Shown here: piece after piece, positions 18,707 through 25,792 of the stretch
Position numbering within the stretch: the stretch's first letter is position 1
How the letters are laid out: every line of letters begins with the position of its first letter
NCBI GenBank assembly: GCA_007120165.1
Contig: SKOH01000032.1
Coordinates: 1-55,103, forward strand
Length of the DNA stretch: 55,103 bases
Origin: Clostridiales bacterium
GTDB lineage: Bacteria; Bacillota; Clostridia; Peptostreptococcales; T1SED10-28
Reading direction: 5' to 3'
Made by a program: the position numbers and the translations under genes
The notes under the pieces: model-generated
Told to the model about the DNA's origin: nothing
Databases searched by the model: none
Seen by the model: only the letters and a program-made list of their open reading frames with translations

Positions 18707-18943
18707 TTATAAACTGTCGCTTATTCTTCGGACTACTTTTTCTTCATCGGGAAATTTAACATTTTCCTTTTTATTATTAAAAACCTCACTACCATCTACG
18801 GTAACCGTAAAAATTCCGCCACTACTTTGAATTAGCTCCACGGACGCTTCCTCAATTTCCGAATTGATTTTAGCTTCTAAACTAGAAGCTTTATCTACAT
18901 AACCTCAGGACCCGCAATAAGTGATTTTGATTTTTCTTGACAT
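18707..18943 (-). CDS. Rdx/SelT-SelW-SelH-type selenoprotein, in-frame UGA decoded as Sec
   Basis: A 78-residue gene read through an in-frame TGA at codon 13 (plus-strand 18905-18907). The start MSRKIKITYC is followed by CGSU, a CxxU redox motif after a beta strand, exactly where SelW/Rdx proteins carry CxxC or CxxU. The rest (GIFTVTVDGSEVFNNKKE and the helical end DEEKVVRRISDSL) matches the short thioredoxin-like Rdx fold, whose hallmark is a GxFxVxxDGxxVFxK-like stretch. The ATG follows AGGAGGG. A 7-bp hairpin 14 bases after the UGA is a good SECIS candidate, and selA, selB and tRNA-Sec lie nearby. Because of the UGA an ordinary gene caller would miss it. The redox substrate is unknown. Confidence 0.9.
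18872..18890 (-). promoter_or_regulatory. Candidate bacterial SECIS hairpin
   Basis: On the minus strand AGCTTCT and AGAAGCT form a perfect 7-bp stem with a 5-base loop AGTTT. It starts 14 bases after the UGA Sec codon, so the loop with its G-U lies about 21 bases downstream, within the range used by bacterial SelB. It lies inside the coding sequence, as bacterial SECIS elements do. Confidence 0.7.
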
Positions 18944-18986
18944 ATGAACCCTCCTATTAGCTATTGTTATAATAAATCTCTAACAT

Positions 18987-19014
18987 ATTATATAACCAAA
19001 TGATGTGCTTCCAA
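18987..19014 (-). promoter_or_regulatory. Promoter of the selenoprotein gene
   Basis: On the minus strand a -35 TTGGAA (19009-19014) and a -10 TATAAT (18987-18992) are separated by 16 bases, about 45 bases upstream of the start codon. It lies in the divergent gap shared with the pirin gene. Confidence 0.6.
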
Positions 19015-19106
19015 ACAGAAGTAACCAAAAATCGTTTAGATACTCTCAGACTAGGTATAAATATATAGAACCGCTTAATACTAAAATATTGTAGAGGAGT
19101 GTTGAA

Positions 19107-20135
19107 ATGTCTAGGAAAATTATCGAGTTTTCAAAATTTGATTTCCGGGAAAATCCTGAAGATCCTTATTTAGCCAGGATGCATCATTTGGATCTGTATC
19201 CCCAGGGAAACGGAAATATGGGGGTTCCTGAAGAACTGCTAAAAGATCGGAATTTAGGAGAGGATTTTGATTTCAGCAAGGACTGGAAAATGTATTATGG
19301 AAAAGATATTCCAGGCTTTCCCGCGCATCCTCATCGAGGATTTGAAACTGTAACCATTGTTCTTCAGGGGTTTGTGGATCATGCAGACTCCGCCGGCCAA
19401 TCAGGAAAATATGGTGCAGGTGATGTGCAGTGGATGACTGCTGGAAAGGGAATGCAACACTCAGAAATGTTTCCCCTTGTTTATGAAGATAAAGATAATA
19501 CCTTAGAGTTGTTTCAGGTATGGTTAAATCTTCCTGCAAAAGATAAGTTTGTAGAACCCAGTTATAAAATGCTCTGGAATGAAGAGATCCCAAAAACTGT
19601 ATTTGAGAATGAAAAAAAACAAAAAGCAACCATAAATGTTATTGCCGGCTGTATTAACGGTACAAAAAGCTTACCACCAAATCCGGATTCTTGGGCGAAT
19701 AAAGAGGAAAACCATGTAGGGATTTATACCGTGACGATGGAACCGAGCTCTAGCTTTACGCTTCCAAAGGTGTCTTCGACTTTAAATAGGAACCTATATT
19801 TTTATCGGGGGGAAAGCATTCGAATTGATGATCACGAGGTCAGCACAGAAAGCAGTTTAAAGCTTGTGGGCGACGAATCTATTACTATTACCAATGGGAA
19901 AAAACAAAGTTATTTATTAGTCCTGGAAGGGGAGCCTATCAATGAACCGGTGGTTAACTACGGACCTTTTGTTATGAATACGTTAGAAGAGATACAACAG
20001 GCCTATCGGGATTATCAGGAGACCCAGTTTGGCGGTTGGCCATGGGATGTTAATTACCATGTAACTCCTATTGACGTGGGACGATTTGCAAAACACGAAG
20101 AAAAAGACGATCGTCCGCCGGAAAAATTTTTTTAA
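19107..20135 (+). CDS. Pirin-family bicupin protein
   Basis: A 342-residue cytosolic bicupin. The N-terminal cupin holds the pirin metal site: HPHRGFETVT with His74 and His76, HADSAG, and MTAGKGMQHSEMF with His118 and Glu120. This equals the human pirin His/His/His/Glu set. The C-terminal cupin lacks a clear metal site, as usual. Bacterial pirins are reported as quercetinase-like enzymes or redox-linked regulators; the function here is not known. The ATG follows GTAGAGGAG. It is divergent from the selenoprotein and has its own terminator, so it is a single-gene unit. Confidence 0.92.
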   Translation: MSRKIIEFSKFDFRENPEDPYLARMHHLDLYPQGNGNMGVPEELLKDRNLGEDFDFSKDWKMYYGKDIPGFPAHPHRGFETVTIVLQGFVDHADSAGQSGKYGAGDVQWMTAGKGMQHSEMFPLVYEDKDNTLELFQVWLNLPAKDKFVEPSYKMLWNEEIPKTVFENEKKQKATINVIAGCINGTKSLPPNPDSWANKEENHVGIYTVTMEPSSSFTLPKVSSTLNRNLYFYRGESIRIDDHEVSTESSLKLVGDESITITNGKKQSYLLVLEGEPINEPVVNYGPFVMNTLEEIQQAYRDYQETQFGGWPWDVNYHVTPIDVGRFAKHEEKDDRPPEKFF

Positions 20136-20141
20136 TTATTT

Positions 20142-20187
20142 AAACACTGGATTTTGAGAACAACTCAGAATCCAGTGTTTTTCATTA
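20142..20187 (+). terminator. Terminator after the pirin gene
   Basis: A long stem pairs AAACACTGGATT (20142-20153) with AATCCAGTGTTT (20169-20180), extended inward by TTGAG/CTCAG, with T residues after it. It lies 6 bases after the pirin stop codon. Confidence 0.92.
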
Positions 20188-20257
20188 GTTTTACTCATAT
20201 ATGTTATCGGTAATTTTCAAGATTAAGCCTTATTATAATACGATTCTTTATTATTAT

Positions 20258-20689
20258 TTATTCCTTCTTTGTCTGCATCTGCTTTCGTACAATTTCATAG
20301 GGTGGTACAATCATTCCCTTATAGTTTTTCATTCTTCCCGTTAAATTTTGAATCTGTTCTGTGACGTAGGGCCATATATGGAAATTTAACTGATCCCGTA
20401 ATACACTGTCAGATATCTGCAGCTCCTCTATTCCTTTAAAGTAAAGAAAGGAATTGAGCAGTGCAGTAATTTCAAAGTGTCCCTCTACAATAAAATTGAC
20501 TTGGGTAATATATTTAATTTCTGATGTTTTATTTTTATTTCGCAAAATATTGCTGCTTATACGAATGGTTTGCTGCAGTTTTTTTTTCGAATATTCCTCT
20601 GCATTCTCTGTTTTTTTGAAGGAATAGATATCCTTTTTTAAAGAGATTTCTTCTAAAAAAACGCCCTTAACAATGATTTCATAATTCAT
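20258..20689 (-). CDS. SecB-like protein (probable chaperone fold)
   Basis: A 143-residue soluble protein with alternating beta strands (KYITQVNFIVEGHFEITALL) and a C-terminal helix. The stretch IWPYVTEQIQNLTGRMKNYK followed by VPPYEIV resembles the SecB pattern, in which an (L/F)xPYxxExIxxL helix is followed by a Gly loop and a PI(N/D)-like strand. Classical SecB is a proteobacterial export chaperone; SecB-like proteins elsewhere act with toxin-antitoxin systems or in unknown roles. No toxin gene is adjacent. The ATG follows AAAGGAG. The fold is inferred by eye and needs a profile search. Confidence 0.6.
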   Translation of the reverse strand: MNYEIIVKGVFLEEISLKKDIYSFKKTENAEEYSKKKLQQTIRISSNILRNKNKTSEIKYITQVNFIVEGHFEITALLNSFLYFKGIEELQISDSVLRDQLNFHIWPYVTEQIQNLTGRMKNYKGMIVPPYEIVRKQMQTKKE

Positions 20690-20863
20690 AAATAAACTCC
20701 TTTCATCATTTATTTTAATAATTTAATAATCAACTCAATTACAGGTTTTCTCGGAGGTTAATTCTGTGATATATTTATTATATAATTCTTAATGTCCGTA
20801 TTTCAACTTCCCTTTATTTTTATTTGGAATCCAAGATTAATCTTATTGATAGGAGTGAGTAAT

Positions 20864-21355
20864 ATGAAAGAAACCACTGAAATTCCTTTGAAATTCCAAA
20901 AGGCTCTTGATAAATATTTCCTCATTTACTTCACAGAACGGAATTATAAAGAATTAGAAATGTTTTTGTCCAAGAATTTTTTTGCTTATGGAACCGGACG
21001 TGATGAGCATGTGTATACAAAAACTGAGGCTTTGACTGTATTTCAAAGAGATTTGACGAGCGCACCGAATCCAATGAATTATTCTTTTCTTAAAAAAGCA
21101 TTTCAGGTTTTAAATGACTCTACCGCGATTTTTCAAGGGGAGTTGAAAACTGAAACCCAAATACTTGGTGAATACTTTTCTTTTAATCATTTACGCTTAA
21201 CCTTGGTTTTTCATCAAGAAGGTGATCAAATAAAGCTTGTGGCTAAACATATATCCCTCCCTACTACCGAACATGAGGAAGGGGAATCTTATCCATTAAA
21301 AGAGCTTGATGAGCAAAGAAGGATTAAACAACAGGGGATGGAATTTCGATTTTAG
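20864..21355 (+). CDS. NTF2/SnoaL-like domain protein
   Basis: A 163-residue protein with one cystatin-like alpha+beta fold. It has an N-terminal helix pair (FQKALDKYFLIYFTERNYKE), FLSKNFFAYGTGRDE, a central strand set with STAIFQGEL and LRLTLVFHQEGD, and a charged helical tail. Similar NTF2-like domains occur as ligand-binding units in front of signalling domains in clostridia, but here the domain stands alone. The ATG at 20864 with AGGAGTGAG is preferred; the frame is open upstream from 20792 without a ribosome site. The stop codon overlaps that of the convergent MFS gene. Its ligand is unknown. Confidence 0.7.
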   Translation: MKETTEIPLKFQKALDKYFLIYFTERNYKELEMFLSKNFFAYGTGRDEHVYTKTEALTVFQRDLTSAPNPMNYSFLKKAFQVLNDSTAIFQGELKTETQILGEYFSFNHLRLTLVFHQEGDQIKLVAKHISLPTTEHEEGESYPLKELDEQRRIKQQGMEFRF

Positions 21356-22611
21356 CCGCCAAATAATTTACTTTTGTATTTCTTAGTACCTATAAAAAAC
21401 ACAATAGTCAGTATAAATACACTAAGCGAGAGCAGTAACCAACTAACTCGATAGTTTCCTCGAATATCTGCTATAAGACCGACTAAAGGTGGACCGACAA
21501 CTACTCCGGTACGAATAAATACTAAGGTAACCCCGGTGGCTGTTCCAATGAGTTTATCATCTACTACATCACCTATTGTCGTAAATACCAACCCCGGAAT
21601 TGCCAAGGCAAATATCCCGAAAATCACAGAAACTACGAGAATCGATCCATAAACTAAAACACCGGAATATACTATTGTTCCAATGATGAAGAACATCAAC
21701 GATGAGGTCCCCCCTAAAATAGTTAAACCAAGACGACGATTACTGCTAAAGAAGCGGTCATTTAGATATCCCATGGATGGTTGTCCAACGATCCCTCCAA
21801 ACATGAAAGAACTCAGTGCAAATCCTGCTAAAGCCGGAGTTAATTCTACATCTCCTGTGAGAAACAGTGTATAATGAATGGTCATATTACCCATTGTGAA
21901 CCCAAAAGCTAAACCCATCAGGCAAATAAAAATGAGAACTGGATTTGTGATCAATTTTTTAAAATCTTCCTTAAATGAGCCGGAAGGGACCTTAAGCCTC
22001 TCTGTGACTCGTGTGTTTTTCTTATTCTGAGGTTTGTAGAACACGGCTAACACTAATGCCATTAACATCGCGACGCCTGCTGCAATCAACAAAGCGTTCC
22101 TCCACCCATAAATATTACCTGCAAAGGGGAGTAAACTGGCTCCTAAAATCCCTCCAATTCCTCCTCCTGCTTGGGCTATTCCAATGGATACCGCTCTTTT
22201 TTCAGGAGGCACCAGATTTATGACTCCTTTGTTGATAGCCGGTGTAATAATACTAAATCCGATACCTGTTAAAAATGCTAAGAAAAGGATTATTGAAAAT
22301 ACCGGTATCAAAGTATGTGAAAACATTAAAATTGCGATCAATAGAGTCGCCCCTACTAAAGATTTCTTCGCTCCGATTCGATCTACTACTCTTCCACTGG
22401 TTATGGCAAGTAACGTCCCACTGAAGAAAAAGAACGTCGCGTAAAGACCCGCTTGCGTTCCGCTAATTTGAAAATCTTCACTGACCAGCGGGAGCATTGC
22501 CATAAATCCTTGTACATTGATGCCAACCGCTATATATGCCGTAGACATAATTAATAGTGTCCATATAAATTTTTCCTGGTCTATAGAATCGGAATTTCCT
22601 GGGATGTTCAT
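21352..22611 (-). CDS. MFS transporter
   Basis: A 419-residue major facilitator protein with 12 predicted membrane helices and a central cytoplasmic loop rich in Lys and Arg (about 200-220). The loop 2-3 signature appears as GRVVDRIGAKKSL. The best-matched group is the MFS family of anion or drug exporters seen in clostridia (CynX/NimT or NarK-like); the substrate cannot be named. The ATG at 22611 follows GGAGGC. An ATG at 22623 lies inside the ribosome site and is rejected. It is convergent with the NTF2-like gene, sharing two bases of the stop codons. Confidence 0.88.
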   Translation of the reverse strand: MNIPGNSDSIDQEKFIWTLLIMSTAYIAVGINVQGFMAMLPLVSEDFQISGTQAGLYATFFFFSGTLLAITSGRVVDRIGAKKSLVGATLLIAILMFSHTLIPVFSIILFLAFLTGIGFSIITPAINKGVINLVPPEKRAVSIGIAQAGGGIGGILGASLLPFAGNIYGWRNALLIAAGVAMLMALVLAVFYKPQNKKNTRVTERLKVPSGSFKEDFKKLITNPVLIFICLMGLAFGFTMGNMTIHYTLFLTGDVELTPALAGFALSSFMFGGIVGQPSMGYLNDRFFSSNRRLGLTILGGTSSLMFFIIGTIVYSGVLVYGSILVVSVIFGIFALAIPGLVFTTIGDVVDDKLIGTATGVTLVFIRTGVVVGPPLVGLIADIRGNYRVSWLLLSLSVFILTIVFFIGTKKYKSKLFGG

Positions 22612-22835
22612 AATAGCCTCCATTTAATTACTTATTGTCAGTATAGCATATTATAAAAAAACCATCCATAATCTGTTCTCCTATATAGCTTCCAATTGGT
22701 GAAATGAAAATCGAATTTTAATCTAATTTATATAAAAACTTGAATTATTATTAATTTCATGATAATTTATTAATTAACATAACAAATATGTTTATGATAT
22801 CTAATACTAAAGTATTGAGTTTGGAGGGGAAACTA

Positions 22836-23222
22836 ATGAATGGAGCAGGACACCGAAAAGAAGTTATTACCGGCTTTGCAATTCTAGCCGTTTTAGCAAT
22901 AATAATTTTAAGTGCCAATCACTTTACCCAGGGGCTAGGTAATGAAAATGAAGTTTACGAAGATAAGATTATTGGTTCCGGCGAAGGTTATAAAGGGATA
23001 ATCACCATACAGCTCATCCTGGAAGATGATAATCTAACCGGCTTAAAAGCTGTGGAATTTCACGACACTTCTCAAGTGTTTAACGAAGTGTTAAACAGCA
23101 TTGAAAATGATCTTTTGGACGGGAAGTCCCTCGAAGAGATTGATGTAATTACCGGAGCTACTGCTACTTACCAAGGAATTATAGAAGCACTTGAAGAGGC
23201 CTTTGAAAAATTAGATCAGTGA
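22836..23222 (+). CDS. Membrane-anchored FMN-binding domain protein (RnfG/NqrC-like domain)
   Basis: A 128-residue protein with one N-terminal membrane helix (VITGFAILAVLAIIILSA) and an external FMN-binding domain. The motif DVITGATATYQGI (about residues 103-115) is the site at which FMN is joined to Thr through a phosphoester bond in RnfG/NqrC-type proteins. The domain starts with GEGYKGIITIQLIL. It would act as a one-electron carrier at the outer face of the membrane. The ATG at 22836 with GGAGGGG is preferred over an upstream frame. No Rnf gene is adjacent and no ApbE flavinyltransferase is in the window. Confidence 0.87.
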   Translation: MNGAGHRKEVITGFAILAVLAIIILSANHFTQGLGNENEVYEDKIIGSGEGYKGIITIQLILEDDNLTGLKAVEFHDTSQVFNEVLNSIENDLLDGKSLEEIDVITGATATYQGIIEALEEAFEKLDQ

Positions 23223-23264
23223 ACTTTCAAAATTTAAACGATTGAGTTATAAGCTCCTTACAAA

Positions 23265-23296
23265 AAACCCTACAAATAAATTTGTAGGGTTTAATT
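23265..23296 (+). terminator. Terminator after the FMN-binding protein gene (works on both strands)
   Basis: A perfect 12-bp stem pairs AAACCCTACAAA with TTTGTAGGGTTT around a TAAA loop. T-rich sequence on one side and A-rich on the other let it serve both this gene and the convergent zinc-ribbon gene. Confidence 0.9.
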
Positions 23297-23349
23297 TGTA
23301 CCAAGTCTGTAAAATTCCACATTAGGTGATCTTTTCTGAAATCTCTTCA

Positions 23350-23523
23350 TTATAGAATATCGTGATCCTCTACAAGCTCCAACTTATCTTCGCTACAAAT
23401 TTCCTGAGTTGCTAAGTTTACATGCTGCATTTGCAATACCTCTTCAGGAGAAAAATCACTCCAGTAACCAGGCACCTGATGCATAAATCCACATTCCGGA
23501 CATTTATAATAAGTCAGCTCCAT
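23350..23523 (-). CDS. Small CxxC zinc-ribbon-like protein, 57 residues
   Basis: A 57-residue gene with an excellent AAAGGAGG site before its ATG. The N-terminus MELTYYKCPECGFMHQVPGYW carries a CxxC knuckle (Cys8, Cys11). The remaining sequence is acidic (DFSPEEVLQMQ, EICSEDKLELVEDHDIL) with a further Cys at position 43. One CxxC plus His15 or Cys43 could bind zinc. I do not recognise the family. It has its own promoter about 205 bases upstream, leaving an unusually long leader, and shares a terminator with the FMN-binding gene. It lies downstream of the M23 peptidase on the same strand. Confidence 0.8.
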   Translation of the reverse strand: MELTYYKCPECGFMHQVPGYWSDFSPEEVLQMQHVNLATQEICSEDKLELVEDHDIL

Positions 23524-23734
23524 AAATTAAACCTCCTTTGTGAAACAAAATAAACATCACACTCTTTTTACGGGATACTTATAAGAAGAAACTGTAGGAT
23601 GCGTTTTCGATTGTTCTCTTACTCTCTGTTCAGAAGAGCTTATTTGCTTTTTTAAAATTTTTTATACCTATAGTCAGGAATACTAAACATGTACCGCAGC
23701 TCCTGAGAAATAGCAAGGTTTTGTTCTTATATAA

Positions 23735-23763
23735 ATTATACCATTTCTATTTCTCTTTGACAA
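23735..23763 (-). promoter_or_regulatory. Promoter of the 57-residue zinc-ribbon gene
   Basis: On the minus strand a -35 TTGTCA (23758-23763) and a -10 TATAAT (23735-23740) have a 17-base spacer. The start would be near 23728, so the leader before the ATG at 23523 is about 205 nt. The leader contains short inverted repeats (TCAGGA/TCCTGA; CTCT/AGAG). Confidence 0.65.
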
Positions 23764-23786
23764 TTTATGACTGTTATTCAGACACT

Positions 23787-25478
23787 TTATCTTCTTATAT
23801 GATAGTGCTCTTCTTTTGTATAAGGATTCCCAATAATAAAGTATCCCGGTTCTATGGGAACGTCATAGTAAGAAAGGGTAAAATGCAAATGGGGACCTGT
23901 GGAAAAACCGGTGGTACCTACAGTACCGATAACCTCTCCTTTTTCTACCTGTTCCCCTTCTTCCACATGAATTTCATGCAAGTGCAAATAGGTGCTTAGT
24001 ATTCCATGACCGTGGTCGATTACAATAGTGTTTCCCATTAAAATCATTTCTCTCTCAAAGACTACTTCTCCATGATTTGTTGCCAATATTTCCGTACCGG
24101 TTGGTGCAGCAATATCTATTCCATTATGCCTATAAGAAGTAAGTTCATCATTTACATATCTGCGTTCACCAAATTCCGTAGTTAGTCTCCCTTCTGTAGG
24201 TAATATAAAGGCCTCTTCATAATAACGGTTTTCACTGCTTTCTTTCCAAACATCACTAAAATACTGCTCTCTTTCCGCATATGCTTCTTCATTTCTAGTT
24301 TGCGCTTCTATCGAGGGATCTATAGATAGATACTGGGTTTTATATTCCCTGGGAAGAATTTCAATACTATAGTCATGGGTTTTTTCATGAATTATATCTT
24401 TAAATTTTAAAGAATAAACTCCCGGTTCTGTATGATAGTTGGTTGCAATTATGGTTTTTAGTTGTCCTCCCTCTCGATGCCACTGTAGATCCTCTAGAAT
24501 AGGCCCCTCAACTTCCAGATCTTCTGCACTTGCTGCCCGCTCTGCTATAATTTCTATTACTTCATCCTGAACTATCGATGAATTATCAACGATAAAGTTG
24601 ATCGGAAGTGAAACTTCAGCATTAAAAGAAAGCTTTGTTTTTCTTGGCAGATCCTCATCCCAAAATACTTCCAGTTGATAGTTGTATTCACCATTAACCT
24701 CTGCAATAGGTAAAGCTTCCTGTTCTAAGTCATCGCGTTCTTTAATATTCACTTTCTCATTTGAGTGAGGGTTAAGGACAACATAATTAATTTCAACAGG
24801 TTCCTCATCAAAGCTTAGTTTCAATCGGTCCTCTTGTTGATCGGTACGGGAAGAGGTTTGTTCCACCTCAACTGAATAATTTTTATATTCATCGTGCCGG
24901 CTATCAATCCAGGACCCATCGTACCGTTGTATTTGCCAATGACTGTCCTGAGCCTCGATATCGAATATTATATCATTACTTAATTCTATTTTCGGTAAAT
25001 ACTTTATTTTATAATAGGGATTGAAGGCCGGATGAGTATAGTAAAGATCTGCGTCTTCTATTTTATAAAAAGAATTCTCAAATTCAATATAGGCCATGTT
25101 TTCATTTTCAAGATATATGGTATAGATCCTCTGTTGATTGTATCTATTGACTAACTGTAAAGAAAAAGAAATAAGTGTAGATTGTACTTCTGTATCAATA
25201 TCATCAATCACGGTTATACTCGGATTATCCCGTCCGTTTTCTTCAATAGAGGCTAAGCTTTGCAAAAAAAGCTCATGGTCTTCTTCCGCTATTCGGTATT
25301 TTCCTGAATGAACTTCATGAGACTCTTCCTCTGAACCTTTAGAATCTACTGTGTGGTGTATTTCAATATAATCCAATGTAGACCCGGTAAAACTTGTGTA
25401 GCTGGTAAAGTAGAATCCTCCCATCAAAATCAGGAGTAACACTATCGTCACAATAAGTACTATTCTAGTATTTTTCAT
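23787..25478 (-). CDS. M23 (LytM) family peptidase with large external N-terminal region
   Basis: A 563-residue cell-wall protein. An N-terminal anchor helix (IVLIVTIVLLLILMGGFYF) is followed by about 400 residues of strongly acidic, beta-rich external sequence with no recognised domain. The C-terminal LytM domain has the zinc motifs HNGIDIAAPTG and HLHF near residue 530, plus GTEILATNHGEVVF and YLHLHEIHVEEGEQVEKG. These keep the zinc ligands of active glycyl or peptidoglycan endopeptidases. The acidity of the external region fits a saline or alkaline habitat (inference). The ATG follows GAGAGGATT. It lies downstream of tRNA-Sec after a terminator. Confidence 0.9.
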   Translation of the reverse strand: MKNTRIVLIVTIVLLLILMGGFYFTSYTSFTGSTLDYIEIHHTVDSKGSEEESHEVHSGKYRIAEEDHELFLQSLASIEENGRDNPSITVIDDIDTEVQSTLISFSLQLVNRYNQQRIYTIYLENENMAYIEFENSFYKIEDADLYYTHPAFNPYYKIKYLPKIELSNDIIFDIEAQDSHWQIQRYDGSWIDSRHDEYKNYSVEVEQTSSRTDQQEDRLKLSFDEEPVEINYVVLNPHSNEKVNIKERDDLEQEALPIAEVNGEYNYQLEVFWDEDLPRKTKLSFNAEVSLPINFIVDNSSIVQDEVIEIIAERAASAEDLEVEGPILEDLQWHREGGQLKTIIATNYHTEPGVYSLKFKDIIHEKTHDYSIEILPREYKTQYLSIDPSIEAQTRNEEAYAEREQYFSDVWKESSENRYYEEAFILPTEGRLTTEFGERRYVNDELTSYRHNGIDIAAPTGTEILATNHGEVVFEREMILMGNTIVIDHGHGILSTYLHLHEIHVEEGEQVEKGEVIGTVGTTGFSTGPHLHFTLSYYDVPIEPGYFIIGNPYTKEEHYHIRR

Positions 25479-25591
25479 AATCCTCTCCTATTTCCCAGTA
25501 TTTATTCTTATCTATTATTATAAACATTGAAAACTTCGTCGTCAAAATAAAATTTAGAATCCTCCAATTCATGGTCCATTAGATACTTTGA

Positions 25592-25624
25592 ATAAAAAAA
25601 AGCTATAGAGGGATCTATAGCTTT
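25592..25624 (-). terminator. Terminator after the selA-selB-tRNA-Sec unit
   Basis: On the minus strand AAAGCTATAGA and TCTATAGCTTT form an 11-bp stem with a 4-base loop, followed by a run of T. It lies 13 bases after the tRNA 3' end. Confidence 0.92.
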
Positions 25625-25636
25625 AAGCGCTTTAAT

Positions 25637-25733
25637 TGGCGGGAGTACATAGGAATCGAACCTACCCAAGAGGCTACTAACCCCTCGTACTGGTTTTGAA
25701 GACCAGAGGGCACACCAGTACCCATCTACTCCC
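25637..25733 (-). tRNA. selC: tRNA-Sec (anticodon UCA)
   Basis: A 97-nt tRNA. The anticodon arm CTGGT-CTTCAAA-ACCAG carries anticodon TCA. The D arm has the selenocysteine-type 6-bp stem (GGGTAC/GTGCCC, one G-U) with a 4-base loop. There is a long variable arm (GAGG/CCTC at its base), a T arm with TTCGATT, and an encoded CCA at 25637-25639. The acceptor arm pairs GGGAGTA with TACTCCC; the expected eighth pair is G opposite G. It sits 60 bases downstream of selB and upstream of a strong terminator, so it may be processed from the selAB transcript. Confidence 0.95.
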
Positions 25734-25792
25734 TCTATTTGAACACTCAAACAGTATAACATAGTTTTAAGCCTTCCGTAAAGTTTTTTTAA

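Noticed and set aside
18707-18943. Selenoprotein frame as a broken pseudogene
   Set aside because: The UGA falls exactly at the CxxU redox site, the rest of the frame is intact, a hairpin follows it and the full Sec machinery is nearby.
25508-25762. An 84-codon ORF over the tRNA-Sec
   Set aside because: It reads through the tRNA and its terminator on the same strand, starts without a ribosome site and has no coding character.
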